This document shows positions 24,952 through 33,064 of a stretch of 64,000 bases of DNA, one piece after another. The number at the start of each line of letters is the position of its first letter. The first letter of the stretch is position 1. The stretch comes from a bacterium HR15 (lineage in GTDB: Bacteria > Armatimonadota > Fimbriimonadia > Fimbriimonadales > GBS-DC), in contig BEHR01000005.1 of NCBI GenBank assembly GCA_002898555.1, positions 1 through 64,000 of the forward strand, given 5' to 3'. Position numbers and translations under genes: made by a program. The notes beneath the pieces were generated by a model that saw only the letters and a list, made by a program, of their open reading frames with translations, made no database searches and was not told the origin of the DNA.

Positions 24952-25554
24952 ATGGCACGAACGGGCAGGTTGGTGGTGGGCGTTACGGGCGCAAGCGGAG
25001 CCATCTATGCCGTGCGGTTCCTGCACTATGCGCAGTTGCATTTCCAGGAGGTCTATCTCATCTGTTCCGATCAGGCGATTCAGGTGCTGCAGACCGAGCT
25101 GGAGCGGAACATCACACGCAACACGCTCAGCGCGGAGGCGTTGCTGGGTGCGTCTTGGCAGGGGTTGAAGGTGTTGGAGCCGCACGACTATTTCGCGCCC
25201 CCTGCCAGTGGCAGCTTCCGCCACGATGGAATGGTGATTATCCCCTGTTCGATGGGCACGCTGGGGCGCATCGCCAACGGTGCATCGGACGACCTGATGA
25301 CCCGCGCCGCCGATGTGTGCCTCAAGGAGCGACGCCCGCTTATCTTAGTGGTGCGCGAAACACCTTTCAATCAGATACATCTGCGCAATATGCTCCTTGC
25401 AGCGGAGGCAGGCGCGACAATTCTGCCCGCGAACCCCTCTTTCTACAACCGCCCGCGCACGCTGGAGGAGGCAGTCGACACCGTGATTGCCCGCATCCTA
25501 CAGCATCTGGGCGTGGAGCAGTCGCTTGTACCCGAATGGGGAGTGTCTGACTGA
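24952..25554 (+). CDS. ubiX: UbiX-type flavin prenyltransferase
   Basis: A 200-residue member of the UbiX/Pad1 family, which makes prenylated FMN, the cofactor of UbiD-type decarboxylases. The FMN-binding N-terminus is VVGVTGASGAIYAVR. Further family marks are VIIPCSMGTLGRIANGASDDL, LKERRPLILVVRETPFNQIHL and the late Tyr/Arg segment PSFYNRPRTLEE. Length is standard. No ubiD is in the window. Convergent with smpB, with 26 bases between them. Confidence 0.94.
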   Translation: MARTGRLVVGVTGASGAIYAVRFLHYAQLHFQEVYLICSDQAIQVLQTELERNITRNTLSAEALLGASWQGLKVLEPHDYFAPPASGSFRHDGMVIIPCSMGTLGRIANGASDDLMTRAADVCLKERRPLILVVRETPFNQIHLRNMLLAAEAGATILPANPSFYNRPRTLEEAVDTVIARILQHLGVEQSLVPEWGVSD

Positions 25555-25580
25555 AGGAATCGTCTGCGCGTATAGGGAAG

Positions 25581-26045
25581 TTATCCCCGCATCTCACGGC
25601 GCAGCTCGCGCTCGATGTCGCGCTGGCGGATGGCTTCGCGCTTGTCGTACTTGCGTTTGCCTCGTGCCAGCCCAATCTCCAGTTTCGCTTTACCGTTGCG
25701 GAAATAGAGTCGCAGCGGAATAATCGTATAGCCCTTCTGCTCCGCTTTGCTGCCCAGCCGTTCAATCTCCCACTTATGTAGCAGCAGTTTGCGTTTACGG
25801 CGCGGCTCGTGCCCGAAGCGTGCGGCAGGCTCATAGGGCGCGATATGCATATTATGCACCCACATCTCCCCGTTCTCCACGCGGCAGTAAGCATCGGTTA
25901 GGCTCACCTTGCCCGCTGCGACCGACTTCACCTCCGAACCGACCAGCGCGATACCCGCTTCAAAGGTATCCTCAATGTGGTACTCGTGGTACGCCTTGCG
26001 GTTCGTGGCGATGAGCTTGATGCCACCTTCGGACCGCTTTGCCAT
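25581..26045 (-). CDS. smpB: SsrA-binding protein SmpB
   Basis: A 154-residue tmRNA-binding protein for ribosome rescue by trans-translation. The protein has N-terminal [52 protein letters not shown] and the basic C-terminal tail with [18 protein letters not shown] 26045 is preferred to GTG 26048. There is no ribosome site, but a TACAAT box lies 8 bases upstream, so the transcript is probably leaderless. No ssrA gene was seen nearby. Confidence 0.96.
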   Translation of the reverse strand: MAKRSEGGIKLIATNRKAYHEYHIEDTFEAGIALVGSEVKSVAAGKVSLTDAYCRVENGEMWVHNMHIAPYEPAARFGHEPRRKRKLLLHKWEIERLGSKAEQKGYTIIPLRLYFRNGKAKLEIGLARGKRKYDKREAIRQRDIERELRREMRG

Positions 26046-26108
26046 CACGGGGAATTGTACCTGACGGCAGCCCCCTCCTGCAGCTTCCTCCCGTAAGCGA
26101 GATGCGCC

Positions 26109-26152
26109 AAAAAACTAAATTGGGGTTCCCCCTCGGCAAGGAGGAACCCCAA
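26109..26152 (-). terminator. Rho-independent terminator after dockerin protein gene
   Basis: On the minus strand TTGGGGTTCC pairs with GGAACCCCAA and is followed by TTTAGTTTTTT. A second hairpin (AAGGGGTTCGC with GCGAACCCCCTT, 26154-26193) lies between it and the gene. The core matches the terminators at 15661 and 53622. Confidence 0.85.
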
Positions 26153-26209
26153 GAAGGGGTTCGCAACGCCAGAGCGGCTTCGCGAACCCCCTTGCTGCGC
26201 TCGACTCCA

Positions 26210-27361
26210 TTAACAGCCGGTGCCGAAGTTGAACAACGCCTGCAGCAGGTCGGCATCATCCACGGCGCCATCGCAGTTGACATCCGATGCGTTCTCGCCC
26301 GGATTGCCTGTCCAACCGAAGGCGAACAGAATGTTCAGGATGTCTGAGTCATCCACGCAGCCCTCGCCAGTCGTATCGCCACCAGTCGGTGTGCAGCTCG
26401 GCGCCGACACCCAGAACGCCATCATGCCGCCCAGAACACGCGGCGGCACATCGCATACCGAATAGGTGTAGTCGTAGCACTCATCAAACGCGGTGTGGTT
26501 CCCATCGGTAGGATTGTCGTCGTCGAACTGTATAGGTGTGGAGCTGCCGATGTTACCCGCGTCCTGCATGCTCCAGAGCATCGGCTGGGCACCCGAGGCC
26601 AGCGTAACTGCGCCCGTGTTGGGATCGTACGCCTGGGCATAGATGACGACCCAGCCGCCCAACAGCTCGGTGCCCGGATCCCCGTCATCGGCAGGGGTAG
26701 CGGGCAACGCGATGCCACCTATCGCACTCAGACAGACCGGTGAATAGTAGTAACCTGCCCCAGCATTGAGAACCCCATAATCCAAAACGACCCCATCGAT
26801 GAAGGGGTTTCCATCGAACACATCGTGCACATCCTGACATTCGGCGTCGAACGCCTCCACCGTCAGAATCAGGATGATGCACTGTTGGCTGCCACTTGGT
26901 GGATTGGTCAGGCCGGGGTTCCAGAACCAAGCGTGTGTCAGTGAGGAGGCAGTTGCGCCGTTATACTGGGGATCTACTAGGGTCTCGATGTCATTTGCCC
27001 AGTAAGGGTTATGGTAGGTGGGACCGAAGTACCAGCGGGTGCCGGGTGCAAAAGTGGAACTGCAGTTCGAACCACCAATAGGATTACCTGCATCGTCGGT
27101 ACCGAAATGGTCGAACACGAGGGTCTCGTTCGGGTCGCAAGGACCTGCGGGCGCAAAGTCGCCCAGCTCGATCCACGGGGTGACGGGCACGATGCGCCCA
27201 TTCTCCCAGCGCACCTTCATCATGCGCTTGGGCATCACGCGTTGAATCTGACCAGAATCCACGAGTTGCAGCTCAGCCGACTTGCGGCTATCCGCGAACG
27301 CAAAAGAGGCGCACAGAACGGCGCCTGCCGTACAAGCCATAAGCCATCGGTTCATCATCAT
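26210..27361 (-). CDS. Secreted protein with C-terminal dockerin-like domain
   Basis: A 383-residue exported protein. Signal peptide MMMNRWLMACTAGAVLCASFAFA. The central part is a beta-rich, cysteine-containing domain (WIELGDFAPAGPCDP, APGTRWYFGPTYHNPYWAND) without a family I recognise. The C-terminal 60 residues contain two dockerin-type calcium loops (TGEGCVDDSDILNILFAFG and DVNCDGAVDDADLLQALFNFG) and end in TGC, like the other dockerin protein in this window. AGGAGG precedes the start. The 5' UTR carries a strong hairpin, and a TATAAT lies about 65 bases upstream. Confidence 0.82.
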   Translation of the reverse strand: MMMNRWLMACTAGAVLCASFAFADSRKSAELQLVDSGQIQRVMPKRMMKVRWENGRIVPVTPWIELGDFAPAGPCDPNETLVFDHFGTDDAGNPIGGSNCSSTFAPGTRWYFGPTYHNPYWANDIETLVDPQYNGATASSLTHAWFWNPGLTNPPSGSQQCIILILTVEAFDAECQDVHDVFDGNPFIDGVVLDYGVLNAGAGYYYSPVCLSAIGGIALPATPADDGDPGTELLGGWVVIYAQAYDPNTGAVTLASGAQPMLWSMQDAGNIGSSTPIQFDDDNPTDGNHTAFDECYDYTYSVCDVPPRVLGGMMAFWVSAPSCTPTGGDTTGEGCVDDSDILNILFAFGWTGNPGENASDVNCDGAVDDADLLQALFNFGTGC

Positions 27362-27376
27362 ACGATCCTCCTTTCG

Positions 27377-27418
27377 GCAGGCATTGTTTGGATTGGGGAG
27401 GCTTCCCCGAATGCCTGC
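27377..27418 (-). promoter_or_regulatory. 5' UTR hairpin next to the ribosome site
   Basis: GCAGGCATT pairs over 9 bases with AATGCCTGC, enclosing a smaller GGGG/CCCC stem. It lies between the TATAAT at 27427-27432 and the AGGAGG of the dockerin gene, so it is transcribed and could affect translation or mRNA stability. No known riboswitch class recognised. Confidence 0.6.
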
Positions 27419-27426
27419 ACGGTACT

Positions 27427-27432
27427 ATTATA
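27427..27432 (-). promoter_or_regulatory. -10 element of the dockerin protein gene
   Basis: TATAAT on the minus strand upstream of the hairpin leader. Just beyond it is a short perfect palindrome, ATTCCGC/GCGGAAT, which may mark the end of the preceding transcript. Confidence 0.5.
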
Positions 27433-27476
27433 CCCTATTCCGCCGCGGAATGTTCGGTTTCTGTTTGGGTGAGTCG

Positions 27477-30400
27477 CTATTCGCGTCCCAGCCCCAGCAG
27501 CTCCATTAGCGAGGGCAGGCGCACTTCGGGCATGCCCAGCATGTACTGGGCGTTCAGAGCCTTTTCGATGGTGTCGATCGCCTCGCTGTAGTGGGCGCGT
27601 GTGTAGTCGTCCTGTACCTTCGGCAGTGCCTGCTTCAGCTGGGCATGCAGGCGACGCAGGTGATAGCGTGCCAACATTTTGGCGTCGTCGGGCGCAGCCG
27701 AGCTTTTGACCAGCATGTCGGTCAGCTGCTCCAAGTGTGCCCGTTGCAGCAGGCGTCGCAGTGCGTTCACGGGCTTACCCGTGTTGGCTTCTGACCAGAT
27801 GGCGTCCTGCAGCGTGCGGAACATCTCGGCTAAGGTGAAGGCGTTTTTCGTGTTGCCGAGTTTGAACTCGTTATTGACCACGCGCCGCAGGGTGTCGGGA
27901 GCGAATAGGCGGGTCAGGGTGAGGCGCTGGATATTGCTGATGAAATCACGCACGGGGGCGTCGGGCGGAATCGGTCCGCCGCCGCGCGCAGGGTTCGGCG
28001 CGAGCTTGTCATAGTAGCTCTTCGGTAGGTTGAACGCGCCCTCCGAAAAGAGATACTGCACCAGCAGGTGCAGCGCACGGCGCTGCGTCGCGCTGTCCAC
28101 AGGCTGCAGAGGCGGCTGCGCGTTCGGGTCGCCCCGGAAGTTGCGCCGAATTTGCAACCCGCCGATGAAGCGGGTCAACTGAACCGCTGTCGTGCTGTAG
28201 TTTGCCAGAGTGCCAAAGAAGACACGGGTGAATTCATAGTAGCTTTCGCCAGGGCGCGGGAAGCGGTTCGGCAGAGCGCGTAGCAACTCATTGGTGTCTT
28301 TCAGCAGAAGCTCCCAGTAATCGATGGGGTCGCGCCCCAGATCAAAGCGCGTCACATAGGGGTCAAAACGGTCAGCATACTCGTCGGTCTCGAATGCCAG
28401 CCCCGGTTCGGTGTTGCGGCGCGCAATCTCGTTCAGAGAGGGCTTCTCCGCCTCGGGGGTGGGGACCCCGAACTCCTTATAGCCGTACTCGATCGCCCAG
28501 TAGTCATAGGGGCCTATGGTCGGGTTCCAATAGACGGTGTTCGGGGCATGCAACGCCATCTGATTGAAGGGGTCATACTCCATCACGCTGGCGACGGTGC
28601 CCTGCTTGCGTACCAGTTCGCCATTCGCCAGTTCGTCCAGCGAGTGGTATCGGCTGGCAGCGAAGTTATGGCGCAGTCCCAGAATGTGTCCCATCTCGTG
28701 CATGACCACCGAGCGCAGGTAATCTTTCACAAACTGGTCTTCGGTGGTGCGGGTGGCGTTGCGTCGAGGCGCGAGCAGTTCCATCATCAAGTAGCCTGTC
28801 CATGCACGGAACATGGAGCCTTCGGCCAGCGTACAGACGCGCGGGTCGAACGGGACCAGCCCCTTCTCCCACGCCTCCGCCTCGCGGAATGCGGCTAAGG
28901 GATCGATGCTGCGCTGATAAATGATTCGGGTAATGCGCGCCATGTTGCCATCCACCGTGATGCTGGCGTTCAGAATCTGCCCTGTGAGCGGGTTGGCGCG
29001 GAACAGCGCGACGGCATAGCCGTTATTAGGGGAGGAGACCCAGCGGATGACATTATAGCGCATATCGGCGTGGTCCCAGTCGGCATCGTCGGGCATCTGC
29101 TTGACCACGATCGCGTCCTTGATACCAACTTTTTCGAACGCCTTGTTCCATTCGAGGATGCCCTCGCGTATGGCGTCGCGATACTCTTCGGGAATGGCGT
29201 TATCGAGCCAGAAGACGATAGGCTCTTTAGGCGGTGAGAGAGGCGCGTTCGGATCGGCTTTCTCCAGGTGCCAGCGCAGGATATAGCGTTTCTCCTGCTC
29301 TGGCTGGTCGGTGGTGAAGTCGGTGAATTCGGTGTAGAAATAGCCGACGCGGGGGTCGAACAGGCGTGGTCGATAGCCGTTATTGGTGGGCAGTTCCCAC
29401 AGGTTGTAGTTGACGGTGAGAGGGAGGCTGCGTGGGTCCGCCAGCTCCGCACCGCCGGCTAAGCCCGCGATCAGTCCCATCAGACCGCCTCCACGCTGCG
29501 GACCGCCCGCGAAGTGATATGCCGTCTGCACGAAAATATTGTTCGGGAACGCTTTGACGGCAAGATAGGCGGTCTTCTCACGGTCGATGGTGTAACTGCC
29601 GCCTGCTGCCGCGCTCGCAAGCTGCTGAATCTGCATCACATCGGAACGGAAGAAGTTCGACACATCGATAAGGAAGGTCTTGCCCTCCTTGTCCTTCGCT
29701 TCGATCTTGAACGCTTCCAGATAGGCGTCTGCAAAGGAGCGTCGCACAGAGCGGGCAATGGGCTTGTGGGGATCTGCTTGGAAGCGAATATTCGGCACAA
29801 CCAGCAGGATTTGCTCATCACGGCGCACAAACTTGAACACGAGGTCGTTGATGGGCGTGCCAGCGGCGAGGAAGAAAGTGGGGATGCCCTCGCTGACCGT
29901 TGCTTGCAGGAAGTAGAGCTTCTCCAGTTGGTCTTCACGAATCGCCATATAGAGCGTGTCCTTCCCTGCTTCCTTCTTGCGGTAGAGTGTGAATAGCCCC
30001 TCCAGCTTCTCGAACTCCTTCACCACCTCGTCGATGGTTTTCTCTTTCTTTTTCTGTTCGGACTTGTCGGACTTTTCAGCCTTTTCGGGCTGTTCGGTTT
30101 TTTCGGGTTGCTCGGCTTTCTTGTCGGTGGGCTGCTGTTCAGCAGGCTTGGCTTCAGGTTTCGCGGTGGGCTGTGGCTGGGTGGGTTTTCCCTCCTCGCC
30201 TTCGGGCAGGGGCGAGCCTTCGATGCGCTCCACTTCGAACCGAGCTTTTGCCGTCGCCCCTCCGCCCGGCGCGCCGAAGCTCATCCCTTCGATCTGGGCA
30301 GAGGCATAGACGGTATCTCCTGTGCGCACCTCCACCAGCAGCTCGGTGGTCGCGCTGAAATTGGTATCATCCTTTGCGGTGTAGTTGCTCTCGATGCGGG

Positions 30401-30950
30401 CGACGCGAATACCTTTCCACTGCTCGAAGCCTTTGAGCGTATACTCCACCGTGCCGGGCACCGTGCCCAGCTTCGAATCCTCTTTGAAGGTGTAGCTCCA
30501 TTTGTCGCCTGCACCAACGGGGTTTGCGGGAAAAATCACACTGAACGCCTGCCCGATATGAGCGGAGCTGGAATCTTCTTGCTCGCGTTCCGACTCGCGG
30601 GAGATGGGTTCGCCGTTGGGCTTGATAACCGTTACCGTGCGCTCTTTGAGTGCCTCTTCGGGGGTCGGCGTCTTGTTGCCGTTAAAGGTCACCTCATAAG
30701 ATTCGGTGGTCTGTTCCTGCTTGATGTTGCCCTCAGGGGTGACTTCCAGGATTTTTTGCACGGCGACGCTGGTGATTTCCATTGTGAAGGTTCGCCCGGC
30801 GGCTTCAACGGTAATATTGGCGTTGAGCCGGTAGCGCATTGTTTGCCCGGCTTTGGCGCGATAGACGAGTTGCACCTTCTCCTGCGCATATGCGCTAAGG
30901 AGTATGACAACAAGCAACAAGCCTGCAAATGGTCGAATTGCCTTTTGCAT
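27477..30950 (-). CDS. Large exported metzincin-type metalloprotease (DUF4953/DUF5117-like)
   Basis: A 1157-residue exported protein (signal MQKAIRPFAGLLLVVILLSAYA). The first about 240 residues form an unassigned beta-rich domain. A low-complexity Pro/Lys/Glu linker follows (about 250-305; EKTEQPEKAEKSDKSEQK). The remainder resembles the DUF5117-DUF4953 class of large bacterial zinc proteases. The zinc site is HEMGHILGLRHNF at about residue 750, with HExxHxxGxxH complete, and GSMFRAW and SVMEYDPFN flank it as expected. Substrate unknown. AGGAGGG precedes the ATG, which lies 2 bases after the stop of the glycosyltransferase gene. A TATAAT inside that gene (near 30990) could add a promoter. 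Confidence 0.87.
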   Translation of the reverse strand: MQKAIRPFAGLLLVVILLSAYAQEKVQLVYRAKAGQTMRYRLNANITVEAAGRTFTMEITSVAVQKILEVTPEGNIKQEQTTESYEVTFNGNKTPTPEEALKERTVTVIKPNGEPISRESEREQEDSSSAHIGQAFSVIFPANPVGAGDKWSYTFKEDSKLGTVPGTVEYTLKGFEQWKGIRVARIESNYTAKDDTNFSATTELLVEVRTGDTVYASAQIEGMSFGAPGGGATAKARFEVERIEGSPLPEGEEGKPTQPQPTAKPEAKPAEQQPTDKKAEQPEKTEQPEKAEKSDKSEQKKKEKTIDEVVKEFEKLEGLFTLYRKKEAGKDTLYMAIREDQLEKLYFLQATVSEGIPTFFLAAGTPINDLVFKFVRRDEQILLVVPNIRFQADPHKPIARSVRRSFADAYLEAFKIEAKDKEGKTFLIDVSNFFRSDVMQIQQLASAAAGGSYTIDREKTAYLAVKAFPNNIFVQTAYHFAGGPQRGGGLMGLIAGLAGGAELADPRSLPLTVNYNLWELPTNNGYRPRLFDPRVGYFYTEFTDFTTDQPEQEKRYILRWHLEKADPNAPLSPPKEPIVFWLDNAIPEEYRDAIREGILEWNKAFEKVGIKDAIVVKQMPDDADWDHADMRYNVIRWVSSPNNGYAVALFRANPLTGQILNASITVDGNMARITRIIYQRSIDPLAAFREAEAWEKGLVPFDPRVCTLAEGSMFRAWTGYLMMELLAPRRNATRTTEDQFVKDYLRSVVMHEMGHILGLRHNFAASRYHSLDELANGELVRKQGTVASVMEYDPFNQMALHAPNTVYWNPTIGPYDYWAIEYGYKEFGVPTPEAEKPSLNEIARRNTEPGLAFETDEYADRFDPYVTRFDLGRDPIDYWELLLKDTNELLRALPNRFPRPGESYYEFTRVFFGTLANYSTTAVQLTRFIGGLQIRRNFRGDPNAQPPLQPVDSATQRRALHLLVQYLFSEGAFNLPKSYYDKLAPNPARGGGPIPPDAPVRDFISNIQRLTLTRLFAPDTLRRVVNNEFKLGNTKNAFTLAEMFRTLQDAIWSEANTGKPVNALRRLLQRAHLEQLTDMLVKSSAAPDDAKMLARYHLRRLHAQLKQALPKVQDDYTRAHYSEAIDTIEKALNAQYMLGMPEVRLPSLMELLGLGRE

Positions 30951-30952
30951 TG

Positions 30953-31681
30953 CTATTCCCTCCTATAGGTTGGGCAAATGCCCGAAGGGCAATTATACCA
31001 TGCCTTGCGCACTCCCGCCATCGCAAGGCATACATCGCGCAGCTGGCGGGCGCGGTGCAGGAAGCCTTTCAGCGTGCGTCCATAGGCACGGTGTTCGAAG
31101 GGCGTTTCGATCTCCAGAATGCGTGCGCCCAGCAGGCAGGCATCCAAGGTCAGCCCCAGCTCCAGTCCGTAGCCCGGCGCAAAGCCGCGCAGTCGGGTCA
31201 GCAATTCGCGTCGGATCGCCCGTTGACCACTGAGGGGTGCGCGAAACTGCCTGCCCGTGCGCAGGCGCAGGTAGCACCGCGCGAGATGCACCACGAGGCC
31301 AAACCCACCCGTGCGCCCCGCAGGAGGCAGCACGCCGATGGTCATATCGGCATATCGTAGTTGAACCGGGGTCAGCAAGCGCGGTGCATAGCGCGCGCTG
31401 CTGCCCAGATCGGCATCCAGAAAAAGATAGTTCTCCGCCTCGATGAGCTGCCAGCCGAGCCAGAGCGCATCGCCCTTGCTGCCGGTACGCGGCAAGTAGT
31501 TGCTGACCGAAACCACCTGCGCGCCTGCCTGCAACGCCCTTTCAGCCGTCGTATCCACACTCCCGTCGTCAAGCACCAGCACAGGGGCATCGGGAAGAGC
31601 CTCGCGCAGTGCGTGAAGCGTTTCGCGAATGCTCTCTGCTTCATTACGGGCAGGGATGAGAATGGCGACGCGCACGCTCAT
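30953..31681 (-). CDS. Family 2 glycosyltransferase
   Basis: A 242-residue GT-A glycosyltransferase. The nucleotide-sugar motif is VAILIPARNEAESIRETL; VLVLDDGSVDTT and the DxD-type LFLDADLG follow. There is no membrane helix, unlike dolichol-phosphate-type enzymes, so it is soluble or peripheral. The start ATG overlaps the stop of the MctB-like gene (ATGA), and the stop lies immediately before the protease gene, so all three are in one operon. The acceptor is unknown; a cell-envelope polymer is a reasonable guess. Longer upstream ORF overlaps the neighbouring gene and is rejected. Confidence 0.87.
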   Translation of the reverse strand: MSVRVAILIPARNEAESIRETLHALREALPDAPVLVLDDGSVDTTAERALQAGAQVVSVSNYLPRTGSKGDALWLGWQLIEAENYLFLDADLGSSARYAPRLLTPVQLRYADMTIGVLPPAGRTGGFGLVVHLARCYLRLRTGRQFRAPLSGQRAIRRELLTRLRGFAPGYGLELGLTLDACLLGARILEIETPFEHRAYGRTLKGFLHRARQLRDVCLAMAGVRKAWYNCPSGICPTYRRE

Positions 31682-32577
31682 CGCAACGACTCCAGCAGCG
31701 TGTCTGGGACAGTTGATTCGGCGGTCGGCTTCAAGCCGTAGTGTCCCGATTCGCCACTTAGCAACGCGAGTAAAGCACTTTTGCCCAGTGCCAGATCGAT
31801 GCAATCGACACTGGGCACTTCGGTCGCCTTGCACAAAGGGATGATGGAGAGGCGCGTGCCGAACGGTTCGCCTGCGACCAGCAAAATGTTATCCTCCGAG
31901 GTACCCTGCTGGGTCGGAGAAGAGAATCTTGGTCGTGGAGTAGGTGTCAAACGCCGTATGCCGGATTGCAGCGCCGCGATGAGTTCGCTATCAGATTGGA
32001 GCCACTCCTCGCGGGCAGAGCGGCTCGTATAGCCACCCACCCATATGAGGATGTCTACCGCGCGGCTGTAGTCGCCCGATAACTGGACACCTTGTTGACG
32101 GCTCAGCACGGTGCGCGCCCCTGCGGACATCGCGGGGTTGAACAGGTCGGGCAGATTGTTAAGGATTATCGTTTGCCTTTCGGGATCGATGCGCGCCCAT
32201 TCGACCCGTGTAGTAGAAAGCAGTTCCGCGCCCGCTTCGGTCAGCCATTGTTCGATTCCCTGGGCTGCGCTGCGGTCGTCGGTGGTGATAAGCAAGGCGA
32301 CGCGCTTCCCTCTCAGCAGGCGCGGGTTCAAGGGTGGCAGCAAGCGTGCAAGCAGGCTGTCGGTGCGTGCCAGCGCTTGCTTCAGATTGTCGCGTTCCGA
32401 CTCTGCTTGACGCAGCTCTTCCGTACGCTGGGCAAACTGTTCATCAAGCCGCTTCAGTTGCGCAGCAATCTGATCGGGAACCGCAGGTGAGAGGTACAGC
32501 CCGCCAATCAGTAAGCCGACCGCAAGCCCCAGCAGCACCGCCGATAAACTTGCCACATGATATCGCCAGTCGCTCAT
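31678..32577 (-). CDS. MctB-like (DUF3186) copper transport-type protein
   Basis: A 299-residue protein beginning SDWRYHVASLSAVLLGLAVGLLIGG, the hallmark N-terminal helix of the MctB/DUF3186 family (channel-forming or copper-transport protein in mycobacteria). A coiled coil follows (about residues 38-75; RLDEQFAQRTEELRQ), then a Rossmann-like domain (KRVALLITTDDRSAAQGI, GVQLSGDYSRAVDILIWVGG). In many bacteria the gene sits beside a SteA-type protein and glycosyltransferases, and here a glycosyltransferase follows. First gene of a three-gene operon. A role in envelope assembly is as likely as copper transport. Confidence 0.82.
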   Translation of the reverse strand: MSDWRYHVASLSAVLLGLAVGLLIGGLYLSPAVPDQIAAQLKRLDEQFAQRTEELRQAESERDNLKQALARTDSLLARLLPPLNPRLLRGKRVALLITTDDRSAAQGIEQWLTEAGAELLSTTRVEWARIDPERQTIILNNLPDLFNPAMSAGARTVLSRQQGVQLSGDYSRAVDILIWVGGYTSRSAREEWLQSDSELIAALQSGIRRLTPTPRPRFSSPTQQGTSEDNILLVAGEPFGTRLSIIPLCKATEVPSVDCIDLALGKSALLALLSGESGHYGLKPTAESTVPDTLLESLR

Positions 32578-32654
32578 ACTAATACCCTATCACTCCGCCC
32601 CACCTTCTCTATTCAGCAAAAGGATTGCCTTTCCTGCGGAGATGCCGATGGGGG

Positions 32655-32660
32655 TATAAT
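32655..32660 (+). promoter_or_regulatory. -10 element of the DUF4870 gene
   Basis: TATAAT 32 bases before the start at 32693, in the divergent region with the MctB-like gene. Confidence 0.5.
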
Positions 32661-32692
32661 GGGCATCGTCTTGGCAATAAAGTGTCTTTCCG

Positions 32693-33061
32693 ATGAACCA
32701 AAACGGACCGACATCGGATGAGCGGCTGTGGGCGATGTTGGCGCACCTCTCTGCCCTGCTGGGCTATGTGGTCCTGCTGGGGCAATATATTGCGCCACTG
32801 GTCATCTACCTCGTCTATCGGGAACGTTCGCGCTTCGTAGCGTTCCATGCATTGCAAGCCCTCTATTTCCAGCTCGCGCTATTGGTATTGTGGGTCATCG
32901 TGTGTATCTTTGCCTTCATCACTTGCGGTCTGGGGGCGATATTGGCTCTGGTGCCCATCGTGCTGAATCTGGTATTCGTGCTGCTGGCTGCCATCCATGC
33001 CAATAACGGCGAGTGGTATGAACTACCCATCGTGGGTGCAATTGCAAAAACGAGTGTGTAG
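32693..33061 (+). CDS. DUF4870 small membrane protein
   Basis: A 122-residue protein with three hydrophobic helices. The opening SDERLWAMLAHLSALLGYVVLLG, then APLVIYLVYRERSRFVAFHALQALYFQ, is the conserved DUF4870 (Tic20-like) core. Function is not established. No strong ribosome site. Its stop is immediately followed by the glnE start, so the two are probably co-transcribed. Confidence 0.85.
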   Translation: MNQNGPTSDERLWAMLAHLSALLGYVVLLGQYIAPLVIYLVYRERSRFVAFHALQALYFQLALLVLWVIVCIFAFITCGLGAILALVPIVLNLVFVLLAAIHANNGEWYELPIVGAIAKTSV

Positions 33062-33064
33062 GTG

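Noticed and set aside
32609-32857. Minus-strand frame in the divergent region before the DUF4870 gene
   Set aside because: It overlaps the DUF4870 gene and its promoter and has no recognisable domain or ribosome site.
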